Below are positions 1 through 11,162 of a stretch of DNA of 64,000 nt, in pieces. How positions within the stretch are numbered: the first letter of the stretch is position 1; the number at the start of each line of letters is the position of its first letter. The DNA is from Heloderma charlesbogerti (taxonomy: Eukaryota > Chordata > Lepidosauria > Squamata > Helodermatidae), in assembly GCA_026122225.1 (NCBI GenBank), contig JANEZZ010002353.1, positions 124,001 through 188,000 of the forward strand. Reading direction: 5' to 3'. A model generated the notes under the pieces. It did no database searches. It saw nothing but the letters and a program-made list of their open reading frames with translations, and was not told where the DNA came from. A program made the translations under genes and the position numbers.

Positions 1-913
1 CCGTGTATACACGTTTCTGGTAATAGAGTGTGATTTCAGATACATTGACCACCAGCTTCATCCTTTGGGCGGCGCGGGGGTGGTTCTCATTCCCTTCTGG
101 TTCCCCACAGTTTCCCCCACAACAGTCCTATTGTTTTTAACGAAAGGGTATTTTCTGACTGGTAAGACCCACAGCACACAGCACCACTATGGTGGTGGTG
201 GAGGGGAATGATGAAAAAACATGCTCTCTCATGAAAGGCACCCAGAATTCAATGCTTTTGATATAAGTAGTGAGAAGATCCTGAGAAAATAGGAGAACAG
301 GGATTTGGTTGTGATTTGGCCTTGCATTTATAACCTCTTTCAACTCTTGGCAGGATTTCACAGATCTTTCCTCACCCAGGTCATTTTGCAAACATTCTGG
401 AGGCTGACCTCAGATCCCTCACGGTCATTAGACGGACTTGACCCCAGGTCAGACTTGAGAATGTGGTTGGGCTTTAAAGAGTCATGTACATTTAGTAAGT
501 ATGAGCTCATGATTAATCTCATACTTAAATGTGTCCAAATCAGAGTGATCAGCGCTTGGGGATCCATTCAGATGGACCTTTTCCAGAATATCTGAATGTT
601 AACCAGGATTAGGGATGGCCTAAAACTCTTCCAGATGAGTCAGATCTAGTTCTCACAAACAGCAGAAGAGGTTGCAAAGATGTTGCTGGACTGCACTACT
701 CCAGATCTCCAGTGGGGTGGGGAGTGGACATGCATGGTTTAATGCTAATGCATGAAAAAAGGAATCCCTGGAAATGCAAAACCAGCATATCAGGAAGAAG
801 GCTGCACTAGACATTGCAACAAGCAACACAGGGCTGCCACTGAACATGTGTCTGCTCTGCTCTCCCTCTTCCCATATGTAACATAGAGTGCAACTTCCAT
901 ATACCATGACCTA
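1..913. other. Stretch without recognisable gene or element
   Basis: Short open frames on both strands show no domain, no codon-bias signal and no splice-supported continuation. I see no transposon termini. It ends at an ATC-rich microsatellite. Confidence 0.5.
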
Positions 914-945
914 CCATCATCATCATCATCGTCGTCATCGTCATA
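914..945. repeat. (ATC)n microsatellite, slightly interrupted
   Basis: Repeats of ATC/GTC over about 32 bp. The GTC variants look like interruptions of an older pure ATC run. Confidence 0.85.
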
Positions 946-1111
946 ATCTTTTGCATATCCTAATGCCTACAGGTAGCAGCCAATGGTGAAAAGAAGTAAG
1001 CAGGCAACTACCCAGTGTAAATTACATCCAGGCACAGAATGGATTGTACTGTGTGTTTTGGAGAGGCTGAGGAAGCTCTCGACACAGGGCCGCAATTTTC
1101 AAAAGCAATCC

Positions 1112-1480
1112 TGAACATAAGAAGAGCCCTGCTGGATCAGACCAAGGGTCCATCCCATCCAGCATTCTTTTCACACAGTAGCCAACCAGCTGCCTGTGGG
1201 AAACCCCCAAGTAGGACATGAGTGCCATAGCACCCTCCCAGTTGTGTTCCCCAACAACTGGTGTACATAGGCATACTGCCTCTGATACCGGAGTTGGCAT
1301 ATCGCCATCACGACTAGTAGCCATTGATAGCCTTCTCCTCCATGAATTTATTTAATCCCCCTTTTAAAGCCATCCAAATTGGTGGCCATCACTACATCTT
1401 CTGGAAATGAATTCCATAGTTCAACTATGTGCTGCATGAAGAAGTACTTCCTTTTAACTGTCCTATATATCCCGCCAATC
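1112..1480 (-). mobile_element. CR1-like LINE 3' end (antisense)
   Basis: Read on the minus strand, this stretch encodes the degraded C-terminus of a CR1-type ORF2 (the stretch VELWNSFPEDVV followed by DGFKRGIK), then a 3' region ending in a GGATCAG...GGGCTCTTCTTATGTTC-like tail. The same tail recurs in this window at 31.4, 40.9, 47.2, 47.8, 50.1 and 54.7 kb. The pattern of a tryptophan-asparagine-LP motif shortly before the stop is typical of CR1/L3-clade reverse transcriptases. Only the last few dozen codons and the 3' UTR remain, as expected for 5' truncation. The exact subfamily cannot be named from sequence alone. Confidence 0.75.
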
Positions 1481-2261
1481 AGTTTCGTAGGATGACCCCA
1501 TTGGGTTGTAGTATTATTAGAGGGAGAAAATCCTGTGTTGCTTGTACTGTGTTGTTCTGCTCTCTGGTCCAGATTAGATGATGTGCTTACCCAAATCTGC
1601 AACCCAGCACGCCTACCTTGTCTCCAATACCAGCAAGCATATACATCTGTGAGTGTAACATCTGATATGGTGTATGCAGGTAAAATCAAAGTTGGGTGGG
1701 ACCAGAACACATGGCTGATTCCCTGATTTTATCTGGGATATTAACTGCATAATCTGGGACGCCTGCATTGGATTTTATGCACGTACACTATTAGAATGTC
1801 CCCATATGGATGCTGGTGACACTGAAGGCAGGGCAGGCACACTGTGTGTGAATGGGGAGTATGCGTAGGGGGAAAAAATCTGGGTAAGTGTATTGTCTGA
1901 TTTGGCCCAATGATATCTAGCATTTTTGTTTTTTATGTGTAGCCAGGTTTCTTTTCAATACTGAGGAGCACTGAATAATTGAGTTTCCCCCACCTGCAAT
2001 TTTGACATGTGAGTTGCCAACTGTGAATGAACTTTTATTGACTGATCGATTTTTATCCTATTTTTAATCTACCCAATAACAAATGTTCTCTGGAACCACT
2101 GGCAGATAGTAATGACATTTCTGGAACAAGCTTGGGATAGCTGCTAGACATACTGGGATGGCTTAACACATGCTATTTTATTGAAATTGTTTTTATCTGC
2201 TTATGTTGTTTTACATTTTGTATATTGTGAATATTTATGCTGGATTTTATTTTGGGGGTGT
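1481..2261. other. Stretch without recognisable gene or element
   Basis: Contains an open frame at 1,348-1,710 on the minus strand that only continues the CR1 remnant into unrelated sequence. No further element termini were found before the repeat at 2,262. Confidence 0.4.
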
Positions 2262-3157
2262 TTCCGTGGAAATGCAATGGAAGGAGAAGTGAATGGAGGA
2301 GTACTGGATTTTTTTAAAAGGAATCAGCTTTGCTGCGCTTTGGTCCATGCAGGACTCCATGAGCAAGTGCTCTGCACCAGTAAAAATCACTTCACAGAAC
2401 ATACTTCCAGGTTGGGGAGGGGGTGAAGTGAACATCATCTGACTGGCAGGGGCTACTCAGCCAGTAAGAGAGGCTTCCCTCCCTCCTTTCTCCTTTCCCC
2501 TGAAGGTCCAGATGCACCTGCATTTCAGGAGCAAGCCTCATTGAGCACCATGGGAGTTACTTCTGAGCAGACACACATATGCTTGTGCTGGGAAAGAGGG
2601 GGGGACACAGGGATGGGAAACCAGCCCCCTTTCTAACCCAATGCTGTGGAGGATCTCTATAGCAAAGGTGCGAGGTAGTTATTTCCTAAGGCAATAATCC
2701 AAACAATGGAGAATCGGAGCCTCAAGATCAAGCTTTAGAGCATTTAGGGACTTTGTGCCTTAAACTGTGCCATTTCAGTTGAGGGGGATCTCTGTAAATT
2801 CTTGATGTGGGCATTCAGGGGACAAGTCTCACTGAGCACATTGAGAGTTATGTCTGAGTAGAAACTAATTGGTTTGTGCGGGGACAGGAAACACACAGGA
2901 AGCACCCCTTGACTGGGGTCAGGGTGAAAGTCACACCCCTGAGCAGGGCTAGCATACCCGAGGCAAATGCGGGGGTTAGGGCACACAGCAACTATGCCGA
3001 GGAAAACCCGACTTAAGGAAAAGAATCAGACTTTAAGCAGTCTCAGGAAATCCAGGTTTTCCCTGATAAGTTCTGGGGGTGGCTGCTGGATGGCCATGAC
3101 ATCATCTATGACCTCCAAACGCAGCCAGCTCGGAGTAAATCGCTCATGGAGACACCC
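2262..3157 (+). repeat. Unclassified ~0.9 kb repeat, left member of an inverted pair
   Basis: This block matches 11,163-12,230 in reverse complement along almost its whole length. Shared landmarks include the ACTGGCAGGGGCT segment, the AAGTCACACCCCT-type segment around 2,930 and the CGCTCATGGAGACA segment near 3,145. Local open frames (minus strand 2,744-2,986) are conserved in the other copy as well, but they have no recognisable motif, so conservation may only reflect recent common origin. It is followed directly by an L2-type tail. No clear terminal repeats or target duplication were found, so the class (LTR remnant, DNA element or LINE UTR) is unresolved. Confidence 0.7.
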
Positions 3158-3162
3158 TTTGT

Positions 3163-3243
3163 GAATTGTTGTGAACTGCCCAGAGAGCTTTGACTATTGG
3201 GTAGTATAGAAATGAAAATAATAATAATAATAATAATAATGAT
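3163..3243 (+). mobile_element. L2-type LINE 3' tail with (AAT)n
   Basis: The sequence TGTGAACTGCCCAGAGAGC followed by TATTGGGTAGTATAGAAATG is the 3' terminus shared with 10.1, 24.2 and 27.6 kb. It runs into about 27 bp of AAT repeats that extend the tail. Confidence 0.7.
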
Positions 3244-5273
3244 GCTCCAAGGCTGAAAGAGGGCTCTTGAACTGGGGTTTTCTTAATGTTCAGGCTCCAG
3301 ACCTTATGTCCTGTAACCCCACTGCTCTTTTTCCATAGCAAGCCTGGAAGACTCACCTCTGTGCTCCAGTGCTATCTAAGCCACAGTACCAGACTTCCTG
3401 AGCATTCTGACACCTGACCCTAAGAGCCAATCCCTGTCTGCCACACCCTATAAAGCCCTAGCCCAAGAACATGTGCCTCGTTCTGAGCAACTTGTGAGGT
3501 CATTGCCTTTTTGTCTGCTCTTTTCCCCTTATCACCACCTTGGATCTTGACCCCTGCCTGTCCTGGATGACACATCTACTTCTGGCCAATTAGATTGACA
3601 GCCAGTCAGTGGTGCAGCTAGGTAATTTTAGACTCTGGTCTTAATGGTCTTATGGGGAGCCCCTTTAGATGGCCATATCTATTATTTCATTTGCGAAGCA
3701 CACAACTAACATTTCTCTTCATCCTCCAACCAACATTCCATGCTTTAAAACTGCTGCTACATTCCTGATAGGTTAGAACAACAACAAAACTGTCTGACAA
3801 CACTGTCTAAAACAAACAAACAAACAACCTCTGAACATGTGCAGTTTTGTATTTTAAGTCACTTCAATCATAGCACCATCACAACTACAGGAATAAAATG
3901 GAGTTTGTTTCTGCTGTCCTAATGTCCTCATCACCTGCCACTCTCTGGTGTTGAAAAGTCTGGTGTGACTTCCAGCAGAGTTGCTTTATACAGAGAAAGC
4001 ATGGCAACACAGCATTTCATATTGGAGGCCATAAACGCGGGCTAGAGCCAGTGTAAAAGAAGTTCAAATCAACATTCTTGATTAGTGTTTTTATACACAT
4101 CGTCAGAGAAGGCCATCTAACACTTTTTAACTGCAAGCGCCCCACTAAAGCTAGGTGTGTGAATGAAAGTAAGCAAAGGCATGAGATATGGCTACTTGCT
4201 TCCTCTCTGGAGAAACCGCATGACACTTGTGGCCCATTGCAGAGGGGGAGGAAGAAGGAAGAGGAAAGGGAGGGAGCAGGAGAAAGGAACTGATCAGACA
4301 ACAAGGACATTCTCTATCTCCCCCTAGTGTCTGGAAACCTGCAGAGTTGTTCCTATTGTCCAACTTGTGGGTGGTCATTTGGGAGCCCCTGGGCTGCACA
4401 GCCCTGGACTTTGCAGTCCATCACTGCAGCCCACTCCCCATTGCCTTCCAGTTCTGTTGGATCCTGATTTCCTGGAGCATAACTCTTGCTCCAGCCTGAC
4501 ATATATATTTGAGCCCCATCTAGAAAAAGGCCAGTGCTTACTACTTCCCAGCTACCCCCTCTCCTTTTATGCTCTTAACAGTTTCATGCCGTCCCCCCCA
4601 GTTCCTCTTTTTCCTCTCTCAATGCACGTACAATTCTGCTCTCTTCCACCCAGATGCACACCTGAGGGAAAACTTGTTGGCATGCTCTCCTTCAAAGCTG
4701 TCATGGAGTCAAATAGTTTATGAGTGGATTGATGACAGATGAATTAACTGTGGAGAATGTGAATGACTTAATATATTCTGTGTTTAAAATTACTTTTATA
4801 TATTATGTGTCACCATTTAATTTATAACTCAATCTATACGGTTTACATTCAGATCTGCAAGCTTCCTTAGGTCTGTGCTACTTAAGGTGGCCCCCAATGC
4901 ATTAATTGTTAAAAAAAGGGGGGGGGGAGATTGTTGATAAACATAAAATGGAAAATACTCATGGCAGCTCTCTGTAGAGAAAGTTTCCAGGATCTGATAA
5001 GAATGAATACAGAAGTCCTTGTTAAAAGACTGTAGAACAGGTATGATGCCATCAGTACTCATGTTCCCCCATGCAGGACAAACAACAGATCCAGATGGGC
5101 AATTCTGAATCAGGACCCCTAATGGGTGCTATTAATACATATGTGTGTGTTTGGAGGTGGGGGGGGGAGATCCTGACCCCAGATGTCCGTCATCACTTCT
5201 GTTTTGGTCTTGAGTTTGTTCACCTACTCAATTTGCCAAAGTATATGTTGGGCTTATTTTCCTTCTGTGTTTA
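3244..5273. other. Stretch without recognisable gene; weak LTR-like hint
   Basis: A CTATAAAGCC box with C/T-rich flanks near 3,450-3,600 resembles the promoter part of a long terminal repeat, but I found no matching second copy or TG...CA ends. Overlapping open frames at 4,017-4,723 run on both strands through purine-rich sequence and carry no motif. A (CAAA) run at 3,811 and a G run at 4,919 are simple sequence. Confidence 0.35.
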
Positions 5274-5275
5274 AC

Positions 5276-5360
5276 AGCACAGTCCTATACATGTCTACTC
5301 AAACGTAAGCCTCATTGAATTCAATGGGACTTACTCCCGGGTAAATGACAAGGCAGCCTA
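5276..5360. mobile_element. Short palindromic MITE-like repeat
   Basis: Centred on the palindrome CATTGAATTCAATGGG and flanked by CTACTC...TAAG on one side and CTTACTCCCGGGTAA on the other, so the two arms can pair. Degenerate relatives occur at 6,321-6,395, 53,890-53,980 and 54,930-54,965. Such short hairpin repeats are probably non-autonomous, but I see no convincing target duplication. Confidence 0.5.
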
Positions 5361-5801
5361 AATGCGGGGGGGGGAGGGAGAGAAATGTGGCACCCTGGAT
5401 GTATCATTGAGGTGTGTGTGGGGGGTCACACTATGTCAGTAATCTGTACAACAACGTTGTAAGGTAGATCAGTATTTCTTCATATTGCAGGGGTGCTTTC
5501 AAGCTGGTTAATACAAGCATTGCCTATTGGTTCCATTCCTTTGGAGGAAAAGCTAGTGCACATTCCTTCCCCTCCGCCTCCAGTACCATGTGAATTAGAG
5601 ATGTAACCAATATGTCCATTTCTCAGCTTCGAAGTACAATTTTTGGCACTTGTAATGCTCACCTCAAATACAGCCCCAAGAGTTCTCCTCAGGTTTGAAT
5701 TAAAATCAGAAAAGAAATCAAGTCCAAAATGCCTTCTTACTGACTTTTGGCTCTGTGTGTCATTAGGTTATTTGACTGTAGCTGGTATTATGTTCGTTCG
5801 T

Positions 5802-5802
<1 letters not shown>

Positions 5803-5853
<51 letters not shown>
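5803..5853. repeat. (ATCT)n microsatellite, about 12 units
   Basis: Uninterrupted tetranucleotide repeat of about 50 bp, likely polymorphic. The same motif in complement occurs at 25,490. Confidence 0.95.
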
Positions 5854-7062
5854 ATGCATTTCTTATCAATTTATTTTCCATTTGGTCATTACCATTTTGT
5901 TTTATTGAATATTTATACTGTATTTATATTATTATTAGTAGTAGTGGTATAAAATATTTTGTTTTTTCAAAGCAGCAGACAAGATATACTAAAACCATAT
6001 TGAAACAAACACCAAAGTTAACATTAAAAAATAATGAACACAACAATAAAAAAATCATTTCATTTCAAGTCAGTCATCCAATCATAAGATAGAAAATCCT
6101 TGTTGCGCGCCAAAGACACAAATCCTTTTATATAACAAAAAGAATGGCTGTATGGCAGGAATATTCTCAGAATTCTCTGCTCCCCCCACCAAATATATCC
6201 AAGAACAGGCATTTAAACATCGCTACATTGCTGAACATCTTGCCTCTGCCATAAAAAAATCTGTCACTGAAATCTGAAAGGGCACCTGTGCTTGAAAAAT
6301 TCCCATTGATCTCAGTTGGCTCTCTGAGGCTGCAATCCTATGCACATTTATCTTGGATTGGATACAGCGCAGTTTACTTCTGAGTAAACATGTAATGTTT
6401 ATATCGTAAGAGTTCCCCCCACAAGCACTCATGTTAAACCAAACGTTCTTCACTGTTGGAACTTTTAGAAATAAGGATTGGCGTTGCAAACTGTGATTTG
6501 CAGCTGGGCCTAAGAGAAGGAGCATTCGGAATCTTTTCAAAATATACAGTTAATAGCTGCCATGGTGCTTCCTGTTTTTCTGGTTCTTTAATCTCATTCA
6601 GAAGAGAGGACTGATGTCAGTAGGAAGTCACTGAGCCCTGTCTGTAGAAAGATTAAAACACCTGCAAGTGTCTTCTCAAACTGAAGGTGGTACGGGAAAA
6701 TAAACCAGGACATATCAAATAAATCCTCAGGAAATCAAGTATATGACAACGAATTAGCCGGTTGAGATCCTGCTTTGGTTCAGATTAAGTTCAGACATTC
6801 TTGGTTCCCCTTTGTTTCAGTTCAAAGATAGGAACTGGCTCTCTTTTTATAAGTACCAATTGGTTCCAAGTGGAAAAGCATTTCAAGCCCCAAGATTTGA
6901 ACCTGCTGAAAAAGAAAGTCGGAGCATTCGTCACTTCTGATCAAATGAATATAAAAATTTGGCTAGTAGATGAAACATATTTCAATTGATTTGAATCCAT
7001 TCCAGCCTTCTCCAGCTGGTTTGTACTAGACTGAATGGGGACCCATTGACTCTAAATAGATC

Positions 7063-7088
7063 TGTTGTTGTTGTTGTTGTTGTTGTTG
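7063..7088. repeat. (GTT)n microsatellite
   Basis: About 26 bp of pure GTT. BovB ends in a similar trinucleotide tail, but no BovB sequence flanks this run. Confidence 0.9.
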
Positions 7089-7605
7089 ATATAGCACCAT
7101 CTATATTCCAGCCAAACAAAATTAATTTAACAATTTGGGCTTATTCAACATTTTAATTTTAAAAGATCATCAGTTTAAGAGAAGACAGAGGCAGCTTACA
7201 AATTCACTCATGGACTGAAAAGCACAGCAATATCAGGTTAAGGCACCAGGGCTTAACTTTAGTGCCATGTTAGCAGTAAACACATTCTACAGTTTCATCC
7301 TTTCAAAACAGTCTACACACCCTTGCAACTTAGCCTCCATGCAGCCACAATTTTCCTTGGTCTCTCAGCATCAAATATCTTCCTCTTTAGGTGGGAGAAC
7401 CCTAAAACCCAGAACACTTTGGGGGTGGAGGCAGTGGCCACCTAGCTGCATTCCCACATTCTGTTTTCCCCAACACACTTCTCAGTTCAAACAACTATCA
7501 AAATGCATTTAAATGCAAGATATTTAATGAATGTAGAAATGTGTATTTTGAGAGAGATGTGTATGTTGAGAGAATGTTTAATGTGTATTTTGGGAGCAGA
7601 TATCA

Positions 7606-7739
7606 TGGGTTGGATCCACATTTAGTCATACCTAGACTAGACTAATTGAAATCAATGGAACAAGTAAGTTATAACCAACTTAAGTTGTATTGATTTCAAT
7701 GGGTCTACTCTAAGCAAGACGAAGTCTGCATCAAACCCA
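7606..7739. mobile_element. MITE with TGGGTTGGATCC-type termini, copy 1
   Basis: The left end TGGGTTGGATCC pairs with the right end (TGGGTTTGATGC in complement). Inside are two palindromic segments of the ATTGAAATCAATGG type. A second copy lies at 41,576-41,707 with better-preserved ends. At about 130 bp it can only be non-autonomous. The superfamily is unknown because no duplication could be verified. Confidence 0.6.
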
Positions 7740-8181
7740 ATAAAAATACACATTTAAATGCTACTAAATGCTAATTTTTGTGCAAGGTTCAACCTGTTTA
7801 TTTATTTCCCAGAGTAATACAGAAATGGGATGGAAATGGAACAGATTTATGGGTGAACATATGTGGAAGTGGCATGAACCAGAAATAGACAGATTCATCT
7901 ATCCCTGGTGACAGGCTGTATTGTGGAAATGGGTGGGGGGAGGTTTTTTAGATAAAGGATATGGAAAAGGACATAAGTCTGGGGGCAGAAGAGTGTTGGA
8001 ACTAGTGTCTGCATCATCATAAGGTGACACACTGCAGAAAGTGAAGCAAGGAGGAAAACATCTCTCTATCTACTTTTTCTCCATCATGCATAAACCTCTA
8101 TCATGTTGCCCTTCAGTTGCATGTTTTTGTAAACTAAAACTCCCTGATCATTGTAAGCTTTCCTGGAGGAGAGGTGATAAA

Positions 8182-8497
8182 TAGGGCCAGCCCTACCATT
8201 AGGCAGAGTGAGGTGGCTGCCTCAGATGCTAGGGGGCAGTGGTGGCAGCCTCCTGACGGTTTTCATGAACTCTCCAGCTCTTCCCCTCTGCTGGAGGACA
8301 GAGTGGTGTATGCCGGTGGTGTATCCTATCCTGGGCCCCCTAAACTAGCTTGCTGCCGCAGTTGTGGTGTGGAGGATGTTATCCCATCACCAGGGTTGAA
8401 GGGAGATTCAGCTACCAGTCTAGTCAGCTTCTGTATGTCGACTGGGGAGGGGGGTACCACATTGTTCTTCACCTCAGGCAGCAAAATGTGTCGGTAG
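8182..8497. mobile_element. hAT-like MITE, CAGGGCYGGCC family, truncated copy
   Basis: Starts with TAGGGCCAGCCCTACC followed by ATTAGGCAGAGTGAGG, and runs through the family's interior to GGCAGCAAAATGTGTCGG, where the last ~12 bp of the far terminus are missing. It lies 50 bp from a second, inverted copy at 8,548, so the two could pair as a ~640-bp hairpin. It has no coding capacity. Confidence 0.75.
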
Positions 8498-8547
8498 ATG
8501 CTAATTTCTGGGTGATAATTTCAGTTGCCCTTCCTGTACCCTTTCCA

Positions 8548-8822
8548 CAGGGCTGGCCCAAGATATTTTGCTGCCTGTGGTGAAGGACAAGATGGTGCCC
8601 CCTCCTATTCTGTGTACAAAAGCTGACTGGACTGGCAGTTGAATCTTTCTTCAATGCTGATGATGGACAGTGTCCTCCACTGTACCTGAAAGCAGCAGAC
8701 TAGCTTAGGGTGTGCAGGGCAGGCTGCGTGGCTCACAATTCTCTCCTCCAATACCTCACACCTCCTAGCATGTGTCCCCTGAGGCAACTGCCTCAATTTG
8801 CCTAAGGGTAGGGCTGGCCCTG
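8548..8822. mobile_element. hAT-like MITE, CAGGGCYGGCC family, complete
   Basis: Runs from CAGGGCTGGCCCAAGA to TAGGGCTGGCCCTG, giving terminal inverted repeats. It is flanked by CCTTTCCA (8,540-8,547) and CCTTTCCG (8,823-8,830), an 8-bp duplication with one mismatch. An 8-bp duplication with CAG...CTG ends places it with hAT transposons. At 275 bp it encodes no transposase. Open frames on both strands that begin inside it and run to about 9,290 are shadows. Confidence 0.88.
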
Positions 8823-8830
8823 CCTTTCCG

Positions 8831-10079
8831 GCTCTGTTGTGATGCAGCAGCCTCCTCTCTTTGCTGCTTCTCCACTTCAGATCTCCTCCCCAAAGCTGCT
8901 TTTCCTTTTTGGTTACACGTGTCCTCATGCAAGGTGCCCTTTAAAACAATCATCTGTACACAGCCAGAGATAATTCTTTTAAGTCTTAAGGTCTTGCACT
9001 TCACTTGTAATTTGCATGTCCTCCACTGGGGGGTACATGTAACGCTATGGCAAACCCTCCTGCTTTTTGCTCTGATGAGTCCTCTGCAAATAAAAGCTCT
9101 GAGTGCCTTGGCTGAAGCTTTTAATCCTTTCACTCCCCACATGCGCGTCTGGTTCCGTGAGATCCTCTTTCCACTTACGACAGCGGCTGTCACACAGCTG
9201 GCTTGCAGCACCCAATCGATGGATGTGCAAATAGGACTGAGAAAAAGGAAAGCCATTGTCTGGCCAATGCTCCATTGTAAATTCAACCACAAATGATTAT
9301 TTCTCTACACCTATTGATGACTAACTCTTCTGTAACAGGGTGGGAAAGTATCTTACCTAACCAACATTAATGTGCTAAGTATTTCTGCGGTATCAGTTCA
9401 ACAAGGTATAATTGCTTTATTTAGATTTAAATGAAGGGCACTTTGTGGGCTGAGGATGTTTATGAGAAGGTGGATTCATTTCCTTGGGTTCCCATGATTA
9501 ATGCCCAGTAATCAATGACTAATAGGCTTACGTATGTGTGCATTTAATATAAACGTGTACAGAGATGAACAGAAAATCCTCCCCATACCTATGCCCCATA
9601 ACAATGCCTCCTTGTCTTTGAGCAGATTGGAACATTCTAATAAAATCATTTCACAAACGACTTTATGGATCTGAGCTTATTTTCTAAAATGAAATGTGGT
9701 CAGGGCTGCCTGGGAATAATTCTCGTTGCCCTTCAACGTAGATACATGCAGGGTTCAAGGAAAATAAAAAGATATCATGCAGAAACTTTTTTTAAATTAC
9801 TGCATCAAATATGCAATTGGAAAAGGCTCTAGGCAAAGCTTTAGAAAGCCTTTCTGGAGCCTTTCTGGAACATGTGAAGAATTAGTACACAGTATCTCTG
9901 GGCATGTGAAGAGTGCATGTAGCTCACCACGGTGTGGCCATAATAATGGACCCAGTACTTGAATTATTGGGGAAAATGTTTCTGAATGTGTCTTTAGTTA
10001 TGACTGATAGTTCAATGTTGTTTTTAGTTATATGTTGTGTGTGTATATTGTCTGTGTGCTTTTATGTGCTTTTTTGTAA
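8831..10079. other. Stretch without recognisable gene
   Basis: Two opposite-strand open frames of about 175 codons (8,765-9,296) start inside the neighbouring MITE and have no domain. No other structure was recognised. Confidence 0.4.
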
Positions 10080-10188
10080 ATGGCTTTTAAACTTTTTATA
10101 TTGTATTTAATGTTTTAACTTCTGTAAACTGCCCAGAGAACTTCAGCTATTGGGTGGTATAGAAATGCAATAAAATAAATAAATAAAA
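10080..10188 (+). mobile_element. L2-type LINE 3' tail with ATAA repeats
   Basis: AAACTGCCCAGAGAACTTC followed by TATTGGGTGGTATAGAAATG and an (AATA)n-like tail matches the 3' ends at 3.2, 24.2 and 27.6 kb. Only the 3' UTR is left. Confidence 0.7.
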
Positions 10189-10567
10189 TGTTGTGTGTGG
10201 GGGGGACTTAATTAAATTCACAAGCTTGAATCCTCCTTGACTCTTGAGCTGAAAAAGGGTCATATTCCATGAACATTTTCAGGAGTCCTACTTTTGATGC
10301 TGGGGGAGTGGGGTGATTGCTTTGGAAGGAGTCAAAATTGCCCATTCAGAAAGCATCATCCTCACTCTTCATCAGTTTAATTTGTCCTAACTGATGCCAG
10401 TATATATTAAAATCTAGTAGGCTATGCAGTGTGATGACATCATCTCATTCACTATGTGATTCCTGATTGGCTGGGATCACACATGTCAGTCATGTGACTA
10501 CTCAAGGAAAAAGAACATGTGGTAATGAGAAGGGGGGAAAGTGGCACAGAAGCAGCATCGGATAGAG

Positions 10568-10865
10568 AAGGGGTGGGCAACATGCAGCCCCCGCCACACT
10601 CCACTGCCCCCTGTATTTAAAAAACAAGCTAATGTTGACCCTTCCAGCACTCAGTACTGCTATGGACACCATTTTATTTTTTTTTCCCAGTGCCCTGTGA
10701 AGCTAAAAGGGTCAAATTTAGCTTGCAAACAAGCTAATTTTGACCCTTTCAGCACTCGGTAGTGCTATAGACACCATTTTAATTTTACATTTTTTTCCAA
10801 TTTCTGCATGGCCCGGAGGGGGGGGCAAAAATGGCCCCTGGACCTCCTGCAGTTGCCCACCCTTG
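10568..10865. mobile_element. hAT-like MITE with GGGTGGGCAAC termini
   Basis: Left end AAGGGGTGGGCAAC and right end (CAAGGGTGGGCAAC in complement) form terminal repeats. The flanks GGATAGAG (10,560-10,567) and AAATAGAG (10,866-10,873) match at 6 of 8 positions. The interior holds a motif around AAGCTAAT...TGACCCTT three times: direct at ~10,625, inverted at ~10,700 and direct again at ~10,730. At 298 bp it is non-autonomous. Confidence 0.82.
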
Positions 10866-11162
10866 AAATAGAGTAAACTATGGAAGTGAGCAGGGTCAAG
10901 AAAAGATTAACATTATTACAGTTTAGAGGATTTTTTTTTTCCCCCAGGAGAGATTTCTGTTTCCCAAAAGCATTACTAAGTGCTGTGCTGAAATATGTCC
11001 CTCAGAAAAACAAGCATAACACTCCCAAAGCTGTATCTGAATGTTCTCCTCCCTGAAATTGTAATTATGTGGAGGGTGAGAGTTCAGGCGTTGCTCGGGA
11101 ACCTCCATAAAGTGGAGCCTCCTGTACATGTGTAAGCTCACCCCATGATTTGGACTCCTGAA

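Larger units (their letters stand above)
5361..7604. other. Mostly unannotated stretch
   Basis: Holds the ATCT and GTT microsatellites listed separately and a fragment of the palindromic repeat at 6,321-6,395. The 149-codon frame at 5,643-6,092 includes residues translated from the microsatellite and is not a gene. Confidence 0.4.

Noticed and set aside
3380..3610. Possible long terminal repeat with a TATA box
   Set aside because: CTATAAAGCC is present, but there is no second copy, no TG...CA ends and no adjacent primer-binding site.
4017..4723. Several overlapping open frames, possible small gene
   Set aside because: The residues come from purine/pyrimidine-rich sequence. No start context, motif or exon structure supports a gene.
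8765..9296. Overlapping ~175-codon frames on both strands
   Set aside because: Both start within a hAT-like MITE and run into non-repetitive sequence with no domain. Opposite-strand overlap of this kind is expected by chance.
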